Made by a program: the position numbers and the translations under genes | Notes under the pieces: generated by a model | What the model saw: the letters and a program-made list of their open reading frames with translations, nothing else | What the model was told of the DNA's origin: nothing | The model's database searches: none | Assembly (NCBI GenBank): GCA_015487435.1 | Contig: WFPU01000109.1 | Span: forward strand, 1-7,463 | Direction: 5' to 3' | Source: Sulfurimonas sp. | GTDB lineage: Bacteria > Campylobacterota > Campylobacteria > Campylobacterales > Sulfurimonadaceae | Length of the DNA: 7,463 bases | In this document: piece after piece, positions 1-4,503 of the stretch | Numbering within the stretch: the first letter of the stretch is position 1 | Layout: the number at the start of each line of letters is the position of its first letter

Positions 1-32
1 ATGTTACTCCAATGCCGCCCTGCACCATATGC
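1..32. repeat. Right part of a truncated palindromic linker
   Basis: These bases match the right part of linker 3 (7321-7352) and end in the arm GCACCATATGC (22-32), directly before GTTGTTGGGG. The left part lies outside the window, so I infer the palindrome from linker 3, where the complementary arm GCATATGGTGC is present at 7241-7251. Confidence 0.7.
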
Positions 33-143
33 GTTGTTGGGGAGCGTGTGCGGTTAGGTTACTGTCCACCGCCACGGGAAAGCGCCCCTGCGGGCCACTA
101 ACCTGGCGCGCGGGACGGCCTGTTGTGCGCTGGCCGGGTGTTG
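1..143. repeat. GC-rich direct repeat, left copy
   Basis: These 143 bases align without gaps to 7321-7463 (offset exactly 7320). I count 6 differences, at positions 10, 12, 87, 100, 115 and 116, so about 96% identity. The repeat covers the right arm of a palindromic linker (GCACCATATGC at 22-32) and the first part of the GC-rich unit. It is truncated at both window ends, so its full length is unknown. Two near-identical copies flanking 7.2 kb of AT-rich, gene-bearing DNA could support homologous recombination or mark repeated use of one cassette type. Confidence 0.95.
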
Positions 144-164
144 GCGTGTGCCGGCCACGGGGCG

Positions 165-228
165 CTGAACTATCTGCGAGTGATACTGCCGGTTGCCTCA
201 ATGTTACTGAACTATCACGGGGTGATAC
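165..228. repeat. Internal repeat, 42-base spacing
   Basis: CTGAACTATC at 165-174 recurs exactly at 207-216. In both cases a 6-base variable stretch follows and then TGATAC (181-186 and 223-228). The two copies are 42 bases apart. This suggests local duplication inside the GC-rich unit. Confidence 0.7.
213..227. other. Perfect 6-bp hairpin in GC-rich unit
   Basis: TATCAC-GGG-GTGATA is a perfect inverted repeat with a 3-base loop. It lies inside the second copy of the internal repeat. No U-tract follows on either strand, so it does not look like an intrinsic terminator. Its role is unknown. Confidence 0.6.
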
Positions 229-420
229 GCTGGCGTGCGCGCTGGCCCCGAAATCGAGCGCTGGGTGTGCTTCGGTTTGGGTCGGCCATGAGGGTGTTGC
301 GCTAATCGGGGTGAGGCGCGTGCTAAATGACCACTGTGGCCTGTCCTACCGCAGCACCTCGCAGATAACCACCCGGCCGGATGGCGGGCGTGTTCCCCTG
401 GCCCAAACATGCGCCCCAAC

Positions 421-537
421 GTTTAGTATAAGAATAGTAGCGGATTTCAAGGCACTTACTTTTCAACTTTGTACTAAATTTTTCAAAGATACTAACTTTT
501 GATTTTAGCACTAAAACCGCTATTATTTTTATACAGT
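421..537. repeat. Palindromic linker 1 (117 bp)
   Basis: The linker lies between CCCCAAC (414-420, end of the GC-rich unit) and GTTACCCACC (538-547, start of unit 1). The arms GTATAAGAATAGTAGCGG (426-443) and CCGCTATTATTTTTATAC (517-534) pair along 18 positions; the two non-Watson-Crick positions are G opposite T on the plus strand. The first 39 bases match linker 2 except at one position (37 identical in a row, 423-459 versus 3244-3280), and the right arm is also identical, whereas the middle has diverged. The centre holds CTTTG (467-471) opposite CAAAG (484-488). The conserved arms and looser loop point to structure as the constrained feature. Confidence 0.9.
484..491 (-). promoter_or_regulatory. 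Possible -7 box in linker 1 loop
   Basis: Read on the minus strand this is TATCTTTG, a match to the Bacteroidota -7 consensus TAnnTTTG. The same octamer sits at the equivalent place in linker 2 (3307-3314), although the surrounding loop has diverged. No TTG lies at a convincing -33 distance, so promoter activity is only a possibility. It would transcribe leftward into the GC-rich unit. Confidence 0.3.
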
Positions 538-655
538 GTTACCCACCGTTTAGTCCTTTTCAGCGTTGGCAAAGGCATACTTATTGACAAGTTTTGGCTT
601 GTGCTGTTGGCTTTTGAGCGACTTGGCAATGTGTATGGATTTATGGGGTTGTGTC
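538..655. repeat. Conserved left module of unit 1
   Basis: It starts with the unit's terminal repeat GTTACCCACC and aligns almost throughout with 3360-3478 of unit 2. Shared landmarks in order are GTTACCCACCGTT, AGCGTTGG (562-569), a CATACT stretch, GACAAGTTTTGGCTTGTG (586-603, containing the small hairpin ACAAG/CTTGT), GAGCGACTTG, and AATGTGTATGG. The last codons and stop of the membrane-protein gene (stop 641-643) fall inside this module. It is probably non-coding otherwise; the plus-strand open frames across it are not conserved in unit 2. Confidence 0.85.
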
Positions 656-1153
656 TATTTCAGTTGTACAAGAATTGTCCTCACAACTTTTACAGGATTT
701 GTTTTTTGTCATTTTTTTGTAGGCATAAATAACGCTAAGAAGAGTAATAATTAAAATAAGTGGTTTGGCAAATTTCAAATACGAACTGCCAAACATACTT
801 ATATATACAATTGCCATAGGTGAGCCACAGCAACCTATCATAAAACAACCAAATGCAGCTAAAAGTGCAGAAAATGTAATGCCACCAAAAATTCCTACCG
901 CTCCCTTTTTTCTATCAATTTTTAGTCTGGACAATGCAAATAAAGTAAATGCGATAGCTATGGCGTAAGACAATCCAAAAAAGTATTCGCCATCTTGAAA
1001 ATATATTTCATAGCCACTTACATTGTTTTCTGATACCGCTTTAACATCTGCCCATTGTGTTTTAGGGTTTAGGTCTTTGCTAATCCAAATGAATTGAATA
1101 AATAAAGTTAACAAGAACCCTATTATTATTGTTATTTTTTGTTTTTTACTCAT
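641..1153 (-). CDS. Multi-spanning membrane protein, Cys-rich tail
   Basis: A 170-residue protein that I cannot assign to a named family. Hydrophobic segments lie at about residues 8-25, 57-77, 86-122 (long, perhaps two helices) and 129-146. A motif CxxxxCCGSP (C103, C108, C109) sits inside a membrane segment and recalls the vicinal cysteines of MerT-type transporters, though the rest is not MerT-like. The C-terminal tail is soluble and cysteine-rich (C154, C157, C162). Its ATG overlaps the end of the preceding MtrA-like gene by 8 bases, so the two are probably translationally coupled. It is the last gene of operon 1, and its stop lies inside the conserved left module, so the final residues may have been acquired from module sequence. 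A membrane carrier or channel for a thiol-binding metal(loid) is an inference. Confidence 0.85.
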   Translation of the reverse strand: MSKKQKITIIIGFLLTLFIQFIWISKDLNPKTQWADVKAVSENNVSGYEIYFQDGEYFFGLSYAIAIAFTLFALSRLKIDRKKGAVGIFGGITFSALLAAFGCFMIGCCGSPMAIVYISMFGSSYLKFAKPLILIITLLSVIYAYKKMTKNKSCKSCEDNSCTTEIDTTP

Positions 1154-2330
1154 CTGTTAATTCTCCTAATGCTTTGTCTTGTCTGTATGGAATATTATAT
1201 TTTATAAAATATTCGGCTTTGGTTAATTCTTTACCGAGATAGGCACAATGGTCAAGCCTTGAAATAAACTCTTTTTCAATAATGGTGTAATAGATACTTG
1301 AAGCATCATCACCAACAATCGTCTGCAATAATTCTCCCGTGTTCGCATAATATTCAACAAATATTTTATGTGCTGATTTATCCGGGATTATCACAAAATA
1401 TCCTTTTTTGTCTAAACGTAATTTTTGAGGGTTTTGTGCAATAATCTCGCTCTTTAAAAATCCATTGATTACTTGTTTATCAAACGCTTTTTTCTTTTTA
1501 GAAAGAACAATCGTTACATTTTGACTTATATCATCTATTGAATTTTTTCCAATAAGGTCAATAATCTCAATTTGAGATTGGAAACGTTCAACTTGTTCTT
1601 TGTTTAAATTTTTTAAAACTGGGCGTTTGCCTTTTGCTCCAATGATTCTGTTTTTTTCGTTTATGCCATTTGTATGCAAAGAAAGTAATGCTTGTCCTGA
1701 GAAGTGTCCCCCCATCATATTCTGTCCGCTTTCATTACCACAAATGATTAAAGTCCTGATATTTGGATTTGAGATAATATTTTTCACTACTTTTTCTATC
1801 CCAATATTTTCTGTTTCACAATAGCCAACTATTGCGATTTTGTCTTTTAATGTACTTATAAGTTCTTTAGGTAGTTCTGTATTTGATAATGTATTAATAG
1901 CAACTGATGCTTTTTCGTTTCCCACAAAATAATTGCCTCTTTCAACAGGCCATTTGTTTTTAGGTTTTGAAGTGTCGCACGAGCAAGATTGTGATGAGCA
2001 AGAATCCTCTTTTTCAGCATCATCATTGTCGTCCATTTCAAATAAAAGGTTAGATATGTCAGCAGGATAGCAAGGATTACAGCCGATGCACTCATATTTT
2101 TTCTGATTGGCAATTTTTGTCTCAAGTTTAAAAGCTTCTTCAGCAAGTTCCTTTTCATTATTAGATTCTGCCAATTCAGCAAATTCTTTTAATGTGTTTT
2201 TGTTGCAACCACAAAATGAACACTTCTTTATTTCCGAAATATGTTTCAGGTCCTCAAAAATTTCTTTTAAAGACAACTGTTCATTATTTGGCTGGTATAT
2301 CTTTAATATTTCTGACGGTTTTTGCTTCAT
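1146..2330 (-). CDS. Cys-rich MtrA-like corrinoid-domain / DUF4346 protein
   Basis: A 394-residue protein with three parts. Residues 1-126 carry CxxCxC (37, 40, 42), CIGCNPCYPAD (C81, C84, C87) and a third cluster (C111, C116, C118), suggesting Fe-S or soft-metal binding. Residues 127-262 resemble subunit A of tetrahydromethanopterin S-methyltransferase (MtrA), the corrinoid-carrying subunit of that methyl transferase: WPVERGNYFVG, TENIGIEKVV, ISNPNIRTLIICG, GGHFSGQALLSLH, NRIIGAKG and QIEIIDLIG follow the family in order. Residues about 306-388 resemble DUF4346 (KKGYFVI, HCAYLGKELTKAE, YRQD). Standalone MtrA has a C-terminal membrane anchor; none is seen here. H209 or H219 might be the lower axial cobalt ligand, but I cannot fix which. 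The ATG at 2330 lies 47 bases inside the upstream gene and has a good ribosome site. A role in corrinoid-linked methyl transfer to or from a metal(loid) is inferred only from the ArsR-led operon. Confidence 0.85.
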   Translation of the reverse strand: MKQKPSEILKIYQPNNEQLSLKEIFEDLKHISEIKKCSFCGCNKNTLKEFAELAESNNEKELAEEAFKLETKIANQKKYECIGCNPCYPADISNLLFEMDDNDDAEKEDSCSSQSCSCDTSKPKNKWPVERGNYFVGNEKASVAINTLSNTELPKELISTLKDKIAIVGYCETENIGIEKVVKNIISNPNIRTLIICGNESGQNMMGGHFSGQALLSLHTNGINEKNRIIGAKGKRPVLKNLNKEQVERFQSQIEIIDLIGKNSIDDISQNVTIVLSKKKKAFDKQVINGFLKSEIIAQNPQKLRLDKKGYFVIIPDKSAHKIFVEYYANTGELLQTIVGDDASSIYYTIIEKEFISRLDHCAYLGKELTKAEYFIKYNIPYRQDKALGELTDE

Positions 2331-2658
2331 ATATAAATCCTTCTTCTGTTTTTGTTATTTGCCCAAACACTTCAACTTTATCGCCTACTTGTGGAAGCCC
2401 GCTTTCAAATCGTATTGGTAATTGTTCGTTTGCATTACATTTGTCAATCCCACATTTATCAAATTCTTTTTCTCCAATTATGCTAAATTGTTGCTTGTCA
2501 GAATTTGATTGGCTTACTACTCCTTCAATTTTTATTTCCTGACTTAGAAATTCAGTTGGATTATCCAAAACATCTTCTACAGATGCTATATCTGAATTAC
2601 TGTTCTTGCATCCTTGAATGGTAAATGCTATAAGTAAAACTATTACTAATCTTTTCAT
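2284..2658 (-). CDS. Lipoprotein, OB-fold-like
   Basis: A 124-residue lipoprotein: short basic start, hydrophobic stretch (residues 4-14) and lipobox IQGC with C17 as the lipidated residue. The mature part (residues 26-118) has an alternating strand pattern, with phrases such as IKIEGVVSQ, LPIRFESG, VGDKVEVFGQITK and GFIYEAKTV that resemble small OB-fold domains. An inserted loop carries C69 and C74 (CxxxxC), which could bind a metal or form a disulfide. It begins 7 bases after the arsR-like gene and overlaps the MtrA-like gene by 47 bases. A periplasmic or membrane-tethered metal-binding role is inferred; the exact family is not recognised. Confidence 0.85.
   Translation of the reverse strand: MKRLVIVLLIAFTIQGCKNSNSDIASVEDVLDNPTEFLSQEIKIEGVVSQSNSDKQQFSIIGEKEFDKCGIDKCNANEQLPIRFESGLPQVGDKVEVFGQITKTEEGFIYEAKTVRNIKDIPAK
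2338..2344 (-). promoter_or_regulatory. Ribosome binding site inside upstream gene
   Basis: On the minus strand AGAAGGA (within AGAAGAAGGA) ends 7 bases before the ATG at 2330 and lies inside the lipoprotein coding sequence. It is unusual here because most genes in the window lack a recognisable Shine-Dalgarno site. It decides the start of the MtrA-like gene and supports the 47-base overlap. Confidence 0.65.
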
Positions 2659-2665
2659 ATTTAAA

Positions 2666-3052
2666 TTATGTGTTTAATGGTTTTAAATGTTCTTTTTGAA
2701 TCCCTAAAAGGCACTTGCCTTTAACTCTGATGTCAAATCTTTTTTGCAACTCAATAAGGTCAGTTTTTAGTTTAGGTTCAGAAATTTCTTTTATTGCCTC
2801 AAACAACAGAGTCAGAAATTTTTCTTTAACTGGAATTAAGCCAAAATACACCCAACGACCTTCTTTTCTTTCGCTAACAAGACCTGAATTTTTCAATATT
2901 TTTAAATGCTTTGAAATATTATATGTTGGTGTTTCCATAATGTCTGTAAATTCACAAACACAAAGTTCAGCTTCAGAAACTATCAATAAATTCAGCATTC
3001 TTAGTCTCGTTTCATCGCTTAATGCTTTAAAAAAATCTGTGTAAGTATTCAT
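2666..3052 (-). CDS. arsR: ArsR-family metal(loid)-responsive repressor
   Basis: A 128-residue winged-helix repressor. ALSDETRLRMLNLL (10-23) is the typical opening helix, ISKHLKILKNSGLV (46-59) is the recognition helix region, and ERKEGRWVYF (61-70) is the wing. ELCVCEF (29-35) places C31 and C33 as in the As(III)/Sb(III)-sensing ArsR motif ELCVCDL. The third cysteine of plasmid R773 ArsR is not at the equivalent place (D37 here). A further cysteine (C114) lies in the C-terminal extension. It is the first gene of operon 1. The leader lacks a Shine-Dalgarno site and holds a -7 box and an inverted repeat (3073-3100) suited to autoregulation. Inducer is probably trivalent arsenic, antimony or another thiophilic metal. 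The gene symbol is used in the family sense. Confidence 0.92.
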   Translation of the reverse strand: MNTYTDFFKALSDETRLRMLNLLIVSEAELCVCEFTDIMETPTYNISKHLKILKNSGLVSERKEGRWVYFGLIPVKEKFLTLLFEAIKEISEPKLKTDLIELQKRFDIRVKGKCLLGIQKEHLKPLNT

Positions 3053-3072
3053 TTGGTTTTATATTTAATTGC

Positions 3073-3085
3073 ATAGTTGCACTAT
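3073..3085. promoter_or_regulatory. Likely ArsR operator of operon 1
   Basis: ATAGT-TGC-ACTAT is a perfect inverted repeat (5-bp arms). A second pair, GTTGC/GCAAC on the minus strand, overlaps it. The repeat lies between the -7 box and the arsR start, where a bound repressor would block transcription. The assignment rests on position and symmetry. Confidence 0.55.
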
Positions 3086-3092
3086 AACGCAA

Positions 3093-3100
3093 CAAAGATA
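3093..3100 (-). promoter_or_regulatory. Promoter -7 box of operon 1
   Basis: TATCTTTG on the minus strand matches TAnnTTTG. It would start transcription at about 3087 and give a leader of roughly 35 bases. A -33 TTG at the normal distance is not evident (the nearest TTG is only 12 bases upstream), so the promoter may be weak or activator-dependent. Confidence 0.5.
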
Positions 3101-3144
3101 ATAAAAATTGTTCAACTACTCATTTTTTTCTTTTGGTTGAGGGA

Positions 3145-3241
3145 AATTTTACTCTTTTATTTTTTTAGCGTTGGGTTTGTGTGATGGCAAAAAATAAATG
3201 TGTAAAATGTGCGGTGGGATTTTTTTACAATGGTGGGTAAC
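3145..3241. repeat. Conserved right module of unit 1
   Basis: This stretch aligns nearly base for base with 7139-7234 in unit 2: AATTTTACTCTTTTATTTTT, AGCGTTGG (3167-3174), TTGTGTG, GGCAAAAAA, AATGTGTAAAATGTGCGGTGG, then the terminal repeat GGTGGGTAAC (3232-3241). The terminal repeat is a perfect 10-bp inverse of 538-547 and also pairs across linker 2 with 3360-3369. No gene is present. Confidence 0.88.
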
Positions 3242-3359
3242 GGTTAGTATAAGAATAGTAGCGGATTTCAAGGCACTTACCTTTCAATTTATTACTAAAC
3301 TTTGTACAAAGATATGACCTTTGCATTTAGCATTAAAACCGCTATTATTTTTATACATT
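3242..3359. repeat. Palindromic linker 2 (118 bp)
   Basis: The arms GTATAAGAATAGTAGCGG (3247-3264) and CCGCTATTATTTTTATAC (3339-3356) are identical to those of linker 1. They are extended outward by the 10-bp unit ends GGTGGGTAAC (3232-3241) and GTTACCCACC (3360-3369). Between outer and inner stem the two strands do not match (GGTTA on the left, ATT on the right), leaving an asymmetric bulge. The loop contains the perfect 12-bp palindrome CTTTGTACAAAG (3300-3311). The whole is a two-part imperfect hairpin spanning 138 bases. Confidence 0.92.
3307..3314 (-). promoter_or_regulatory. Possible -7 box in linker 2 loop
   Basis: TATCTTTG on the minus strand matches TAnnTTTG and occupies the same place as in linker 1. 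It would read leftward toward operon 1, about 255 bases from the arsR start. A matching -33 element is not clear. Confidence 0.3.
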
Positions 3360-3478
3360 GTTACCCACCGTTCTTCTTCTTTTTAGCGTTGGAAAGACAT
3401 ACTCTTTGACAAGTTTTGGCTTGTGTGGTAGGGCTTTGAGCGACTTGCCAATGTGTATGGCTTTAAGGGTGGGATTTA
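3360..3478. repeat. Conserved left module of unit 2
   Basis: It is homologous to 538-655 of unit 1. It includes GTTACCCACC (3360-3369), AGCGTTGG (3385-3392), the GACAAGTTTTGGCTTGTG hairpin, CTTGTGTGGTAGGGC (3420-3434), AATGTGTA (3450-3457) and GGTGGGATTT (3468-3477). The last boxes also resemble the right modules (GTGTGTAGGC, AATGTGTA, GGTGGGAT in the same order). The stop codon of the merTP-like gene (3476-3478) sits exactly at its edge. Confidence 0.85.
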
Positions 3479-4096
3479 TTCCTCTTTTTTATATTCAGAA
3501 ACTGTATATCCTGTTTCATCAACAGCTTTTTCAATATCTTTAATTTTCGTTTTGGTAGTGTCAAAGAGGACTACACTTTCTTTTTGCTTATATGATGTCT
3601 CTACATTTAATACCCCGTCAAGTTCTGAAATGTTGTGATTTATATGTCCTTCACAAGCTGAACACGTCATATCGTTAATGGTGAATTTCATTTTTACTAA
3701 ATTTTTCTCATTCACAATCAATACTTCTTTACTCTCTTGCTTAGGAACAAAAATTCCTGAGTAATAAGGGAAAGCTAAAAGTAGCCCTGAAACAACAGTG
3801 ATAATTGCTAAAAATGCTTTTGAATTGATAAAATTGTTTTTGGTTTCACCTTCGCAATCACAATCTACCTCTGTATTTTTTGGCTTTAAGGTTTTGTACC
3901 AAGCTACTCCAAGAACAATAATTGTCAACCCGATTAAATACGGTCTAAAAGGCTCTAACCAAGAAAATGCAGAAGCAACCCCGCCTAAACCACCGAGAAT
4001 AGCCAAAATAGGTGTAATACAACAAAGTGAAGCAGCAAGAGCCGCTAATATTCCTGCTCCAAGCCATTTTTTATTTGATTTTTCTGAATTTTTCAT
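3476..4096 (-). CDS. merTP: MerT-MerP fusion, mercuric-type transport protein
   Basis: A 206-residue fusion. Residues 11-120 are MerT-like: a first membrane helix with the vicinal cysteine pair in LCCITPILAILGG (C25, C26), a second helix at about 53-67, a cytoplasmic loop with DCDCEG (C79, C81), and a third helix at about 94-112. Residues 135-203 form a heavy-metal-associated (MerP-like) domain with MTCSACEGHI (C145, C148). In known MerTP proteins the periplasmic or fused HMA domain passes Hg(II) to the helix-1 cysteines and then into the cytoplasm, where MerA reduces it. No merA lies in this operon, so the substrate or the fate of the metal is open. The start follows the upstream gene by 5 bases, without a clear Shine-Dalgarno site. 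Confidence 0.9.
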   Translation of the reverse strand: MKNSEKSNKKWLGAGILAALAASLCCITPILAILGGLGGVASAFSWLEPFRPYLIGLTIIVLGVAWYKTLKPKNTEVDCDCEGETKNNFINSKAFLAIITVVSGLLLAFPYYSGIFVPKQESKEVLIVNEKNLVKMKFTINDMTCSACEGHINHNISELDGVLNVETSYKQKESVVLFDTTKTKIKDIEKAVDETGYTVSEYKKEE

Positions 4097-4101
4097 AAGT
4101 T

Positions 4102-4503
4102 TTATTTTTTTATTTTTTTAAGATATTTGTTATAGTTCTCTTTTGATTCAAAATACAGCACACCCCTATCTTTATTTGGGTCTGGTGCGATATAGGCAGT
4201 TGCTTTATCTACTTTTTTTCCTGAAAAAGGGTCTGTTGAGTAACGAGTCTCTTTATTGGTTTTCAATTGTTCGGAAGTGAATTTGCAACAGCCATTGTAT
4301 GTCTTTCCATCAACTATTACAGGTGTACAAGGCACATCAATGATTTCATTGTAATACATAGAAACATATTCCCTTTTAATTGAGGAATCCTGTTTTGTTT
4401 CAGTTTTAACTTTGTCTTTATTACTCGTATTTGTTTGTGCAGTAACAAACGTTGTACAAATTAGGCTTAATGCAATGGCACTAATTAATGTTGTTGTTTT
4501 CAT
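4102..4503 (-). CDS. Exported GCC-motif protein (secreted paralog)
   Basis: A 133-residue protein with a cleavable type I signal (hydrophobic residues 5-20, likely cut near TFVTA-Q, residue 22). The mature domain carries VDGKTYNGCCKFTSEQL (C72, C73), YSTDPFSGKKVDKATAYI and PDPNKDRGVLYFESKENYNKYLKK. The layout of a Cys pair, an aromatic and P-x-SGK-x-VDK followed by YF and a final helix recalls YHS/TRASH-type metal-binding domains; such proteins are sometimes labelled MlpB in Flavobacteria. It is a clear paralog of the upstream lipoprotein and shares the ATGA overlap with it (4 bases). An extra cysteine (C59) is absent from the paralog. A periplasmic metal-binding role is inferred. Confidence 0.85.
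   Translation of the reverse strand: MKTTTLISAIALSLICTTFVTAQTNTSNKDKVKTETKQDSSIKREYVSMYYNEIIDVPCTPVIVDGKTYNGCCKFTSEQLKTNKETRYSTDPFSGKKVDKATAYIAPDPNKDRGVLYFESKENYNKYLKKIKK

Larger units (their letters stand above)
33..420. other. GC-rich non-coding unit with inverted ends
   Basis: This stretch is far richer in G+C than the gene-bearing DNA: by hand count about 45 of 60 bases in 61-120 and 41 of 60 in 121-180. Its ends are imperfect inverted repeats: GTTGGGGAGCGTGT (36-49) against ACATGCGCCCCAAC (407-420), which pair at 12 of 14 positions. The open frames crossing it look like chance frames of GC-rich DNA: low-complexity, no recognisable domain, and running into the adjoining linker. It contains a perfect hairpin (213-227) and an internal repeat. 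A second copy begins at 7353. It could be a structured RNA gene, a filler cassette or a degenerate element; I recognise no family. Confidence 0.6.

Noticed and set aside
4..419. Minus- and plus-strand frames of 60-71 codons in the GC-rich unit
   Set aside because: Several overlapping frames on both strands with Arg/Pro/Gly-rich translations are expected by chance in GC-rich DNA. No start signal or homology is recognisable.
36..420. Insertion sequence or MITE in the GC-rich unit
   Set aside because: Inverted ends are present, but there is no transposase and no target-site duplication outside them, and units 1 and 2 have the same kind of ends. A cassette-like explanation covers all three.
29..502. 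157-codon plus-strand open frame over the GC-rich unit
   Set aside because: Low-complexity GC-driven translation without a domain. It runs from a repeat arm through the unit into linker 1, and the right copy of the repeat does not support it as a conserved gene.
412..547. Classical integron attC site
   Set aside because: The borders have AAC and GTT, but GTTACCC does not fit GTTRRRY and no integrase gene is visible. It is kept only as a structural analogy.
586..603. Intrinsic terminator at the end of operon 1
   Set aside because: The ACAAG/CTTGT stem is short and no U-run follows on the minus strand. It is noted as part of the conserved module only.
499..754. Plus-strand frames of 62 and 77 codons across the left module
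   Set aside because: They run from the linker through the module into the end of the membrane-protein gene. The equivalent frames in unit 2 give different proteins.
1856..2182. 108-codon minus-strand frame inside the MtrA-like gene
   Set aside because: Out-of-frame shadow of the recognised gene, with a Leu/Lys-rich translation and no domain.
421..3369. CRISPR array
   Set aside because: The repeats are too long, too few and kilobases apart, with genes between them.
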